Below are positions 7,779 through 17,894 of a stretch of 64,000 nt of DNA, one piece after another; the stretch's first letter is position 1, and each line of letters opens with the position of its first letter. Position numbers and translations under genes: made by a program. The stretch covers positions 62,001-126,000 of the forward strand of contig NZ_JABVEC010000021.1 in NCBI RefSeq assembly GCF_014323705.1, given 5' to 3'. A model generated the notes under the pieces. The model worked only from the letters and a program-made list of their open reading frames with translations. It ran no database searches and was not told the origin of the DNA. The DNA comes from Actinomadura alba (lineage in GTDB: Bacteria; Actinomycetota; Actinomycetes; Streptosporangiales; Streptosporangiaceae).

Positions 7779-9890
7779 ATGTTGCGAAAAGCGACCTCCT
7801 TGCCCAGTGGCAGGGTGGCGAAATGGGTCATCTTGGCCCTCTGGATCGCCCTGCTGATCCCGGCCTTCATGCTGGCCGGCAAGCTCGGCGACGTTGAGAA
7901 GAACGACAATTCGGCCTGGCTGCCCAGCAACGCGGAGGCGACCAAGGTCGTCGACCAAGCCAAGAAGTTCCAGCCCGCCGAGACCCTGCCCGCGATCGTG
8001 ATCTACGACCGGCCCGAGGGCATCGCCCCTGCCGACATGACCAAGGCCCAAGCCGACGCCGAAGCCTTCAAGGGCATCAAAGGCGTCGTGGGGCAGCCAC
8101 AGGGCCCGTTGAAGGCCCAGGACGGCAAGGCCATCCAGACCGTGGTTCAGGTTGACGACGGTAGTGAGGGCTGGGCCGCGGCCGCCAAGGTCGTCGACGC
8201 GATGCACAAGGTCGGCGAACAGAACGCCAACGGTCTCGGGTTCCACGTCACCGGACCGGCCGGTTACGCATCCGACTCGATAAAGAGCTTCGGCGGAGGA
8301 GGCGCCCTGGGGGCGATCACCGCGTTGGTGGTGGTCGTCATCCTGCTGTTCACTTACCGCAGCCCGTTGCTGCCACTGCTGCCACTGCTGACCGCGGGCG
8401 GCGCCCTGGTCATGTCGGAAGCGGTGATCTACCTGCTGGCGAAGAACGCCGGGCTCACCGTCAACACGCAGACCAGCTTCATTTTGACCGTACTGGTGTT
8501 CGGCGCCGCCACCGACTACGCACTACTGCTCACCTCGCGGTACCGGGAGGAGTTGCGGCGGCACGAGGACCGGCACGAGGCGATGGCGGAGGCCCTGTAC
8601 CGCTCCAGTCCCGCGATCATCGCCAGCGCCGCCACCGTCGCGGTCAGCCTGATGATGCTGCTGCTGGCCACTCTCAACTCCACCAAAGGGCTCGGGCCGG
8701 CCTGCGCCGTCGGCATCCTCGTCGGGCTGCTCGCCATGGTCACCCTGATGCCGGCCCTGCTGGTCATCTGCGGCCGCTGGATCTTCTGGCCGATGAAGCC
8801 GTCGTACGGCTCGGCCGGGACGGCCAAGGACAGCATCTGGACGCGGGTCGGCACCGCCATCGCCGGCCGGCCGCGGATCGTGTGGGTCGGCACCGCGCTC
8901 GTCCTCGGTGTCATGGCGATCGGGGTGATGGGGCTCAAGGCCGATGGGCTCCCGAGCAAGAGCCAGTTCACCGGCGAGCCGCAGGCGGTCGTCGGCGAGG
9001 AGATCCAGGCCAGGCACTTCCCGGCCGGGTCCGGTGACCCCATCTACGTCGTGGCCAAGGCTGCCTCGGCGGAGCAGGTTAAGACCGTGCTGTCCGGCGT
9101 CCCAGGGATCGCCGACGTCGCGGCGCCGATGAGCAAGGATGGTGAGGCCATCGTTTTCGGGACGCTCAACGACGCTCCCGGCAGCAAGGCCGCGATGCGC
9201 ACCGTTGAGCAGGCCAGAACGGCGGTCCACAAGATCGAGGGTGCGGATGCCCAGCTCGGCGGCAGCACGGCGATCTCACTCGACATACAGCAGTCGGCCG
9301 CCCGCGACTCCAAGGTGATCATCCCCGTCGTACTGATCATAGTGTTCCTCATCCTCGCGCTGCTGTTGCGGGCGATCGTCGCACCACTGCTGCTCATGGC
9401 GACGGTGGTGCTGTCGTTCGGAGCGGCCCTTGGCGTGAGCAGCCTGGTGTTCAACCACGTGTTCGACTTCGCCGGGGCGGACGCGAACTTCCCGCTCCTG
9501 GTGTTCGTGTTCCTGGTCGCCCTGGGCATCGACTACAACATCTTCCTGGTCACCCGGGTGCGCGAAGAGGCGATGGCGCACGGCACCCGGCGCGGCGCGC
9601 TGGTCGGTCTGTCCGCCACCGGCGGTGTGATCACCTCGGCGGGTCTGGTCCTGGCCGGTACCTTCGCGGCGCTGGCCTCGCTGCCCCTGGTGTTCGCGGC
9701 CCAGCTCGGGTTCGCGGTGGCGTTCGGCGTGCTGCTGGACACCATGATCGTCCGCTCGGTGCTGGTCACCGCGCTGACCCTGGATGTGGGCCGATGGATG
9801 TGGTGGCCCAGCAAGCTGTTCAAGCATCACGACGATGCCGAGCCGCCGGCGGGCAAGTCCGACCGCGAACCCGCTCTCGCGGGCACGTAG
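7779..9890 (+). CDS. MMPL family transporter
   Basis: A 703-aa RND-type membrane exporter with two halves. Each half has one N-terminal helix, a periplasmic porter domain (about residues 40-170 and 385-500) and five clustered helices. The Asp-Tyr pairs used for proton relay in MmpL proteins are present in AATDYALLL (first half) and GIDYNIFLV (second half). The C-terminus is a short hydrophilic tail. Such proteins export lipids or hydrophobic compounds across the cytoplasmic membrane. ATG 7779 has GAGGA seven bases upstream. The gene sits between the two direct repeat copies and may now be driven by the ECF41-type promoter at 7525. Confidence 0.92.
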   Translation: MLRKATSLPSGRVAKWVILALWIALLIPAFMLAGKLGDVEKNDNSAWLPSNAEATKVVDQAKKFQPAETLPAIVIYDRPEGIAPADMTKAQADAEAFKGIKGVVGQPQGPLKAQDGKAIQTVVQVDDGSEGWAAAAKVVDAMHKVGEQNANGLGFHVTGPAGYASDSIKSFGGGGALGAITALVVVVILLFTYRSPLLPLLPLLTAGGALVMSEAVIYLLAKNAGLTVNTQTSFILTVLVFGAATDYALLLTSRYREELRRHEDRHEAMAEALYRSSPAIIASAATVAVSLMMLLLATLNSTKGLGPACAVGILVGLLAMVTLMPALLVICGRWIFWPMKPSYGSAGTAKDSIWTRVGTAIAGRPRIVWVGTALVLGVMAIGVMGLKADGLPSKSQFTGEPQAVVGEEIQARHFPAGSGDPIYVVAKAASAEQVKTVLSGVPGIADVAAPMSKDGEAIVFGTLNDAPGSKAAMRTVEQARTAVHKIEGADAQLGGSTAISLDIQQSAARDSKVIIPVVLIIVFLILALLLRAIVAPLLLMATVVLSFGAALGVSSLVFNHVFDFAGADANFPLLVFVFLVALGIDYNIFLVTRVREEAMAHGTRRGALVGLSATGGVITSAGLVLAGTFAALASLPLVFAAQLGFAVAFGVLLDTMIVRSVLVTALTLDVGRWMWWPSKLFKHHDDAEPPAGKSDREPALAGT

Positions 9891-9930
9891 CAACCTCCCG
9901 CCACGGATCTTCTGTGCCAGCTGGCGGTCA

Positions 9931-10118
9931 GATCGATCACGCGGTGTCTTGAGGCCGAACCCCTAGAAACGCAGGAGACACCATGGCTGAGAACACCGAT
10001 GTGGCCGTGATCGGCGGCGGCTACGCCGGCGTCATGGCGGCCAATCGCCTGACGCAGCGCGACGAGGTGACAGTGACACTGATCAACCCGCGCCGGACCT
10101 TCGTCGAGCGGCTCCGCC
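9931..10118 (+). repeat. 188-bp direct repeat, right copy
   Basis: Second copy of 7534-7721. Here the bases before the repeat read GGCGGTCA instead of TGTCACAAC, so the ECF41 -35 box is absent although the -10 region and ribosome site are kept. Confidence 0.95.
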
Positions 10119-11179
10119 TGCACCAGCTGGTGGGCGGGTCCCACGACGCGGTCGTCGACTACCGAGAGATCCTGGCCGACGGCGTCCGGCTGGTGGTCGA
10201 CACCGTGACCCGGATCGACGCGGCCGAGCGCAGTGTGATGTTGGCGACCGGCGGCACGGTCGGCTACGACCATCTGGTTTACGCAGTGGGCAGTGGTAGC
10301 GCCGACCCGCGGGTGCCCGGAGCGGCCGAGTTCGCCTACCCGATCGCCACCCTGGAGGCGGCGCAGCGGCTGCGGCCGGTCGTCGACGCCGCGCCTGCAA
10401 CGGCCGCGGTGACGGTTGTCGGAGCCGGTCCGACAGGTATCGAGACCGCCGCCGAGCTGGCGGAGCTGGGCCGCACCGTGACCCTGGTCTGCGGCGAGGT
10501 GCTCGGCCCGTACTTGCACCCGCGGGGTCGGCGCTCGGTTGCCAAGCGGCTGGCCGAACTCGGTGTGACCGTGCTCGAAGGCCCCGACGCGAAGGTGACG
10601 GCTGTCACTGGCGATGCCGTGCAGCTCGGTGACGGCCGCGATCTGCCGAGCAAGGTGACCATCTGGACCGCCGGATTCGGCGTGCCGGACCTGGCCGCGC
10701 GCAGCGGGCTGAGCACCGACGCCTTGGGCCGCCTGCTCACCGACGAGACCTTGACGAGCGTGGACGACGTACGCATCGTCGCGGCCGGGGATTCGGCGGC
10801 ACCGTCGGACCTGCCGCTGCGGATGAGCTGCCAGGCCGCCGGTCCGCTGGGCGCGCACGCCGCCGACACGGTGCTCAGCCGGATCGCGGGTGAGCAACCC
10901 GCGCCCATCAACCTGGGGTTCGCCGGCCAGTGCATCAGCCTGGGTCGTCGTGCCGGTATCTTCCAATTCGCCCACAAGAACGACATCGCGAAGGGGTTCT
11001 ACCTCGGCGGCCGCCCTGGTGCGAAGCTCAAGGAGTTCGTTTGCGAGCGCACCGTCAAGCAGCTGGCGGACGAGGCACGCAAGCCCGGTTCGCACACCTG
11101 GGCCAAGGATGACAAGCGTCAACAACTGCTGCAGGCCAAGCGCGGCGAGGCGCCGGCCACCGCTGAACGGGCAGCCTAG
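9983..11179 (+). CDS. NAD(P)/FAD-dependent oxidoreductase (NDH-2-like), ECF41 partner
   Basis: A 398-aa two-dinucleotide-fold flavoprotein: FAD site VIGGGYAGVMAA (8-20), NAD(P) site VVGAGPTGIETAAEL near residue 140, and a second FAD contact (VRIVAAGDSAAP) near 265. It resembles type II NADH dehydrogenases but has no obvious C-terminal membrane helix. ECF41 sigma genes are typically linked to a carboxymuconolactone decarboxylase, oxidoreductase or epimerase, and this gene precedes the ECF41 gene at 11333. Its first 45 codons are duplicated at 7586. In this copy the ECF41 -35 box is missing, so control by the sigma factor may be lost. Confidence 0.9.
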   Translation: MAENTDVAVIGGGYAGVMAANRLTQRDEVTVTLINPRRTFVERLRLHQLVGGSHDAVVDYREILADGVRLVVDTVTRIDAAERSVMLATGGTVGYDHLVYAVGSGSADPRVPGAAEFAYPIATLEAAQRLRPVVDAAPATAAVTVVGAGPTGIETAAELAELGRTVTLVCGEVLGPYLHPRGRRSVAKRLAELGVTVLEGPDAKVTAVTGDAVQLGDGRDLPSKVTIWTAGFGVPDLAARSGLSTDALGRLLTDETLTSVDDVRIVAAGDSAAPSDLPLRMSCQAAGPLGAHAADTVLSRIAGEQPAPINLGFAGQCISLGRRAGIFQFAHKNDIAKGFYLGGRPGAKLKEFVCERTVKQLADEARKPGSHTWAKDDKRQQLLQAKRGEAPATAERAA

Positions 11180-11332
11180 GCCACGCATCGGTGGCCGGTC
11201 CGGCCGACTACCAACGGATCGCACCGAACAGGTGGGTCGGATCGAACGGCTACCAACGCAAAGCTTGCTGTGAATGCACGCTGAAGGCCTTCGGCAACCG
11301 GGCCCGGGGTCGCAAGGGAGAGGGGCCGAGAT

Positions 11333-12223
11333 ATGAGCGACCACGCCACTGACCCGGCGACCGAGATTTTCGTCGCCTACCGCAACCTGCTCTTCACCGT
11401 CGCATACGAGATGCTCGGATCGGCGGCCGACGCCGAAGACGTCCTCCAGGAAGCCTGGCTGCGGTGGGTCAAGGTCGACGTGGGGCAGGTGCGCGACCAG
11501 CGCGCCTACCTGGTCCGGATCACGACCCGGCAGTCGCTCAACCGGCTGCGCACCATGAAGCGCCGCAAGGAGGCGTATGTCGGCCCCTGGCTGCCCGAGC
11601 CGATGCTCACCGCGCCGGACGTGGCCCAGGACGTCGAGCTCGCCGAGAGTGTGTCGATGGCGCTGATGCTCGTCCTGGAGACGCTGTCGCCGACCGAGCG
11701 CGCCGTCTTCGTGCTGCGCGAGGCCTTCGATGTCAGCTACGACGAGATCGCGGCCGCCGTCGACAAGAGCCCCGCGGCCGTCCGTCAGATCGCGCATCGC
11801 GCCCGTCGGCACGTCGATGCCCGCCGGCGGCGCGAGGTGGTCTCCCCGAGCCAGACCCGGGCGGCCCTGGAGGCATTCCAGCACGCGCTCGAAACCAGGG
11901 ACCTGCAGGGACTCCTCGGCGTGCTCGCCCCCGAGGTCGTCCTTGTCAGCGACGGCGGCGGCATCAAGCAGGCCGCGCTACGGCCGATCACCGGTGCCGA
12001 GAAGGTGGTCCGCTTCATCGCCGGCGTCTTCGGCAAGGCCGAAGGCACGCTCACCAGTGGGGTGGTCAACGGCAGCCCGGCACTCGTCGTACGCCTGGAC
12101 GGCGAGATCGTCGGCGTCCTGGCGATCCGTGTCGAGGACGCCCGCATCACCGGCCTCTACTACGTTCGCAACCCCGAGAAGTTGACCCGCGTCGCATCCG
12201 AGACCCCACTCACCCTGCGATGA
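11333..12223 (+). CDS. ECF41 group RNA polymerase sigma factor with SnoaL-like C-terminal domain
   Basis: A 296-aa protein: sigma-2 region (about 10-75), the ECF41 linker motif WLPEP (86-90), sigma-4 helix-turn-helix (about 110-160), and a SnoaL-like extension (about 172-290) with the DGGG motif at 207-210. In ECF41 factors this fused domain regulates activity in place of a separate anti-sigma factor. The oxidoreductase 150 bp upstream is the expected genetic partner, and the promoter at 7525 is its likely target. The stop is followed by a short region holding integration-type repeats. Confidence 0.93.
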   Translation: MSDHATDPATEIFVAYRNLLFTVAYEMLGSAADAEDVLQEAWLRWVKVDVGQVRDQRAYLVRITTRQSLNRLRTMKRRKEAYVGPWLPEPMLTAPDVAQDVELAESVSMALMLVLETLSPTERAVFVLREAFDVSYDEIAAAVDKSPAAVRQIAHRARRHVDARRRREVVSPSQTRAALEAFQHALETRDLQGLLGVLAPEVVLVSDGGGIKQAALRPITGAEKVVRFIAGVFGKAEGTLTSGVVNGSPALVVRLDGEIVGVLAIRVEDARITGLYYVRNPEKLTRVASETPLTLR

Positions 12224-12279
12224 ACACCGGTGGCGGAGTAGCCACCTGGGAAGCAGGTGCAACGCCGAGGTGGCGCGGC

Positions 12280-12325
12280 GTGTGGCGACAAGATCACGAC
12301 AGGCGAGCAACCAACGAGCGACCAC
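12280..12325. repeat. 46-bp repeat shared with the tRNA-Lys downstream region
   Basis: Matches 56663-56708 with a single substitution. It includes the tandem CGAGCAACCAACGAGC unit seen beside the tRNA-Lys attachment region. No tRNA sequence accompanies it here, so it may be a scar of an integrative element or a displaced arm-type site. Confidence 0.8.
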
Positions 12326-12396
12326 GGGACGATCTCGCACAGCGAGCGTACGGACCGGGCCGCCATCCCGGAAACCGGGCCGCCATCCCGGAACGT

Positions 12397-13428
12397 TCAG
12401 TCGCAAATGCTCCCGTCCCACGGGCAGCCGCATGAGCCGCGCAGCACCACCTGTGTCGGGAGGATCTGCGGCTGAACGTCGCGGGTGGGGCCCTGGATGC
12501 GCTCGTGCAGCCGGATCGCCGCCCAGCGGCCGAGGCTGTGTGTGGGCTGCTTGACCGTCGTCAGGCCGGGCTCGACGTAGCGCGAGGCCATGATGTCGTC
12601 GAACCCCACGATGGCCAGGTCGTCGGGCACCCGCACGCCGGCGCGCCCGAGCAGCGACATCGTCGCCAGGGCCAGCTCGTCGTTGGCGCAGACCACTGCG
12701 TCTACCTCGCTGCGCGCTGCGAGCAGCCGCTTCACGATCTCCGGGGCAGAGGGCTCCTCGAACCAGACATCGATCGGCGGCAGCGCCTCGCGCAGGCCTG
12801 CCTGGACGAGAGCATCCGCGAATCCGGCGTACCGCTCGTGGATGTCGTGGGACGTCTCCGGGTCGCCGGCGAAGACCAACCGCCGTCGGCCGTGCCCGAG
12901 GAGGTGGGTGGTCAGCGTCGCGACGCTCTCGCGGTTCTCGACCGCGACCATGTGGCAGCCCTCGATCGGTGCCCGCGCGAGCATCACCGTTGGGGTGCTG
13001 CGGGCCAGGGTGCGCACCATCGTGTCGCTGGCCGTGCCGCCGGCGAGTACGAGGCCGTCGACCCGCGCGAGCAGGGTCCGCAGGATCGTGTTGAGGTCCG
13101 CGAGACCCCCTGAGAGAACCACGACGACTGACTGGCCGTACTGGGCGGCGGTCGACTCGTAGCCCGCGAGCAGTTCGGCGAAGTAGGGTCCCTGCAGCCC
13201 CGGGAGGACGAGCCCGTGCGCCTCATAACGCTTGACATCGACGGTTCGGGCGGCGCGCAGCGGGACGTAGTCAAGCTCTTCCACTGCTCGCAGCACCTTC
13301 TGCCGCGTCAGCGGAGAGGACCGGGCGGAGCCCTGCAGGACCCGGGAGACGGTCGCGATGCTCACACCGGCCCGCTCGGCCACGGTGTAGATAGTGACGG
13401 GTCCGTCGGTCGCCTCTGCCTCGGTCAC
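12397..13428 (-). CDS. LacI family transcriptional regulator
   Basis: A 343-aa regulator. The N-terminal helix-turn-helix is VAERAGVSIATVSRVL, with the hinge helix after it. The periplasmic-binding-like effector domain follows (IVGFDDIMASRYVEPGLTTVKQP). A cysteine pair GSCGCP lies at the C-terminus. The GTG at 13428 gives the usual short lead before the helix-turn-helix; an upstream GTG at 13533 would add 35 unusual residues. It lies next to an oligosaccharide-type ABC operon and glycosidases, separated from them only by tnpB, so it is the likely repressor. The palindrome at 20693-20706 is its candidate operator. Confidence 0.88.
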   Translation of the reverse strand: MTEAEATDGPVTIYTVAERAGVSIATVSRVLQGSARSSPLTRQKVLRAVEELDYVPLRAARTVDVKRYEAHGLVLPGLQGPYFAELLAGYESTAAQYGQSVVVVLSGGLADLNTILRTLLARVDGLVLAGGTASDTMVRTLARSTPTVMLARAPIEGCHMVAVENRESVATLTTHLLGHGRRRLVFAGDPETSHDIHERYAGFADALVQAGLREALPPIDVWFEEPSAPEIVKRLLAARSEVDAVVCANDELALATMSLLGRAGVRVPDDLAIVGFDDIMASRYVEPGLTTVKQPTHSLGRWAAIRLHERIQGPTRDVQPQILPTQVVLRGSCGCPWDGSICD

Positions 13429-13785
13429 GCCCGCGTCCCGTCCATGACCGCCATCCTCGCGGGCCTCGGGCAGGCGTGCAAGAACGGGCGGCGGTCCGTC
13501 ATGTGCGAGGGGAGGGGGATGCCGGGTTCTCACGGTCCGCTGTTCCGTTCGGGCCGGCGCGGGTCGGCCCAGTCAGCCGGCGGTGAGCTCGCCGTTGGCC
13601 TCACCCGTGGCCATGGTGGCGGGCGTCGCCGGCGGAGGGTCGGCTGACCGGCGACGTACCCGGCGGGGAGGGCGTGTCGAAGGGGTAGCGAACAGTTGGG
13701 CGGACCATGCGCGAACGTGAGCACCTGTACGCATTCGTGTTCGTGGGCCCGTGGTCTGTCGGTGGGTGCCGGTACCGTTCGGCGG
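13429..13785. other. region between lacI and tnpB, likely includes the left end of the insertion
   Basis: No coding frame was supported here. It should hold the lacI promoter and the left end of the tnpB element. IS605-type left ends are subterminal hairpins without terminal inverted repeats, and I could not place the boundary. Confidence 0.4.
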
Positions 13786-15075
13786 GTGCAGGTGACTCAG
13801 GCGTTCCGGTTCGCGTTGGACCCGACGCCCGCGCAGGAGCGGGCGCTGGCCTCGCACGCGGGTGCTGCGCGATTCGCGTGGAACTGGGGCTTGGTGGCCT
13901 GCCAGGACCGCTACGCCGCTGAGCGCATGTGGTACTCCGGGGCGGAGCTGCACAAGCTGTGGAACGCCGTCAAGAAGACCGAACCGGCTTTGGCGTGGTG
14001 GGGCGAGAACTCCAAGTGTGTCTACCAGGAGGCGTTCCGGGATCTGGACCGGGCGTTGCGTGAGTTCGTCAAGTCCCGCAAGGGTGCCCGGAAGGGTCGC
14101 CGCCTGGGGTTCCCGAAGTTCAAGCGGCGCGGAAGGTGCCGTGACTCGTTCCGGTTCTCCACCGGCGTCATGCGGTGCGCAGGCCGGACGGTGACGCTGC
14201 CGCGGCTCGGCACGATCGCCACGCACGAGCCGACCCGTAAGCTCACGCGGCGGTTGGAGAACGGGACCGCCCGCATCCTGTCAGCCACGATCTCCCGCAC
14301 GGCGCAGCGCTGGCACGTGTCCTTCACCGTCGAGGTCGACCGGGCGGTGCCCGCCCGGCATGCCCGGCCGCGCAGCGCTGTGGGTGTGGACCTTGGTGTG
14401 AAGACGCTGCTGACCGCCATGGACGACCACGGCACGGTGATTGAGGTCGCCGGGCCGAAGGCACTCAGCGCGGGCCTGCGAAAACTCCGGCGTCTCGGCA
14501 AGGCGCACTCCCGCAAGCAGCGCGGGAGCGCGAACCGAGCGAAAGCTGCCGCGCGGCTGGCCCGCCACCATGCCCGAGTCGCTGACCTGCGCGCCGAAGT
14601 CCTGCACAAGGCCACAAGCGCTCTCGCGGCCCGCTTCGAGACCGTGGTCGTGGAAGACCTGAACGTGACCGGGATGCTCGCCAACAGGCGCCTCGCCCGC
14701 GCTGTCGCCGATCAGGGCTTCTACGCGACACGACGGATGCTGGAGTACAAGACCCGCTGGAACGGTGGCCGCCTGATGGTGGCAGGCCGCTGGTATCCCA
14801 GCTCCAAGACCTGCTCGGGATGCGGGAGCCGAAAGCCAAGCCTCTCGCTCGCCGAGCGCACCTTCCGCTGTGACGGCTGCGGCCTGGTCCTCGACCGGGA
14901 CGTCAACGCCGCCCGTAACCTGCTCAACCTCGCCGCCAGTGGGGCGGAGAGGATAAACGCCTGTGGAGGCGACGTAAGACCCGGCTCCGCCGGGCGGTCG
15001 CCCGTGAAGCAGGAACCCGGCACCGCGCCAGCGGGTCAGACCGGGACCGCCGCCGCGCAAGCGGCAGCTGCCTGA
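13786..15075 (+). CDS. tnpB: TnpB RNA-guided endonuclease (IS200/IS605-type accessory protein)
   Basis: A 429-aa TnpB with N-terminal helix-turn-helix domain (AFRFALDPTPAQ, GAARFAWNWGL). RuvC catalytic residues are Asp in VGVDLGVKT, Glu in VVVEDLNVTGM and Asp in LDRDVNAARNLL. A zinc ribbon has CSGCG and CDGCG pairs. All three acidic residues and the four Cys are present, so it looks active. The GTG start at 13786 matches the usual QVTQAFRF opening; a longer frame from 13696 is unlikely. No tnpA transposase lies beside it, so mobility would depend on a transposase supplied elsewhere. It sits between lacI and the ABC operon in opposite orientation. Confidence 0.92.
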   Translation: MQVTQAFRFALDPTPAQERALASHAGAARFAWNWGLVACQDRYAAERMWYSGAELHKLWNAVKKTEPALAWWGENSKCVYQEAFRDLDRALREFVKSRKGARKGRRLGFPKFKRRGRCRDSFRFSTGVMRCAGRTVTLPRLGTIATHEPTRKLTRRLENGTARILSATISRTAQRWHVSFTVEVDRAVPARHARPRSAVGVDLGVKTLLTAMDDHGTVIEVAGPKALSAGLRKLRRLGKAHSRKQRGSANRAKAAARLARHHARVADLRAEVLHKATSALAARFETVVVEDLNVTGMLANRRLARAVADQGFYATRRMLEYKTRWNGGRLMVAGRWYPSSKTCSGCGSRKPSLSLAERTFRCDGCGLVLDRDVNAARNLLNLAASGAERINACGGDVRPGSAGRSPVKQEPGTAPAGQTGTAAAQAAAA

Positions 15076-15081
15076 GCATGC

Positions 15082-15085
<4 letters not shown>
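14930..15085 (+). ncRNA. candidate omega-RNA overlapping the 3' end of tnpB
   Basis: In IS605-type elements the guide scaffold overlaps the tnpB 3' end and runs to the right end. Here codons after the last RuvC motif are G/C-rich and can form several hairpins (for example GGCTCCGCCGGGCGG). The palindrome TGAGCATGCTCA at 15073-15084 supplies the stop codon of both tnpB and the convergent ABC gene. The exact boundary and guide start are not determined. Confidence 0.3.
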
Positions 15086-16983
<1,898 letters not shown>

Positions 16984-16985
16984 CG

Positions 16986-17894
16986 TCAGTCCTCCCGCAG
17001 GTGGGGGTTGGAGAGCAGGTCGACGCCGAAGTTGATGAACGTCAGGGAGGTGATGAGCAGCGCCAGCACGAGGCCCGGTGCGAGCACCCACAGCCACAGC
17101 CCCTGCGCCACCGCGCCCTGGGCGTCGGCCTGGTAGAGCATGGTCCCCCACGACACCGTGTTGGGGTCGCCGAGGCCGAGGAAGGACAGACCCGCCTCCG
17201 CGCCGATGGCACCGGTTGCGGCGCCCACGAAACCGGCGGCGACCAGGGATGTCATGCTCGGCATGATCTCCCTGAAGATTCTGCCCTCCCCGGCGAACTT
17301 CGCCGCGGTGACGAAGTCGCGGTTGCGCAGCGTGATGATCTGCGACCGCTTGGCGCGCGCGTGGCCTGCCCACGAGGTGATGCCGATGACGAACACCATG
17401 AGGGGGACGCCGCGCACCTCGCTGTAGGCGATGAGCACGATCATCAGGGGCAGCACCGGGACAACGATGGCGACGTTGGTGATGAACGAGAGGATGTCGT
17501 CGGTGACCGTGCCCTCCTTGTAGCCGGACCACATGCCGATGATGAGCGCGATCGCGGTCGAGACCAGTCCACCGAACAGCCCCACCGTGAGTGAGATCCG
17601 GCTGCCGTAGATGAGCTGGGAGAAGATGTCGCCGCCCTGGCTCGTCGTGCCGAGCAGGTGGTCGCCGCTCGGCGGCAGCAGCGCGCCGAAGTCGGAGCGC
17701 GTCCCCTCGTAGGGCGCTATGACCGGTGCGAGCAGCGCAACGAGGACGAAGAGCAGCAGCAGGATGATTCCGGCGCGGGCCTTGGTGCTGCTCCAGATGA
17801 GCTGGGGCCAGCGCATCCGGGTGTACTCGCCTTCGACAGCGCTCGCGTCGGCGGGGCCCTCGCCGGAGCCTGTCTGGACGACTCCGGCGGTCAT
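16986..17894 (-). CDS. ABC transporter permease, DppC type
   Basis: A 302-aa inner-membrane permease. Its cytosolic N-terminus is followed by helix 1 (ARAGIILLLLFVLVALLAPVI), an extracytosolic loop ending LGTTSQGGDIFSQLIYGSR, five further helices and the EAA-type loop in which it contacts the ATPase. The C-terminal GLSFLGLGDP is characteristic of DppC/OppC. It overlaps the upstream permease by ATGA (17891-17894), indicating one operon. It pairs with the DppB-type permease to form the channel for the sugar or peptide bound by the lipoprotein at 18.9-20.6 kb. Confidence 0.92.
   Translation of the reverse strand: MTAGVVQTGSGEGPADASAVEGEYTRMRWPQLIWSSTKARAGIILLLLFVLVALLAPVIAPYEGTRSDFGALLPPSGDHLLGTTSQGGDIFSQLIYGSRISLTVGLFGGLVSTAIALIIGMWSGYKEGTVTDDILSFITNVAIVVPVLPLMIVLIAYSEVRGVPLMVFVIGITSWAGHARAKRSQIITLRNRDFVTAAKFAGEGRIFREIMPSMTSLVAAGFVGAATGAIGAEAGLSFLGLGDPNTVSWGTMLYQADAQGAVAQGLWLWVLAPGLVLALLITSLTFINFGVDLLSNPHLRED

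Noticed and set aside
9827..11884. 685-codon minus-strand open frame
   Set aside because: Antisense to the oxidoreductase and ECF41 sigma genes, both of which have clear family motifs.
13696..13785. Upstream extension of tnpB from 13696
   Set aside because: The added 30 residues are unlike TnpB; the family start QVTQAFRF is at 13786.
14441..15060. CRISPR or other repeat array near tnpB
   Set aside because: No regularly spaced repeats were seen here or anywhere in the window.
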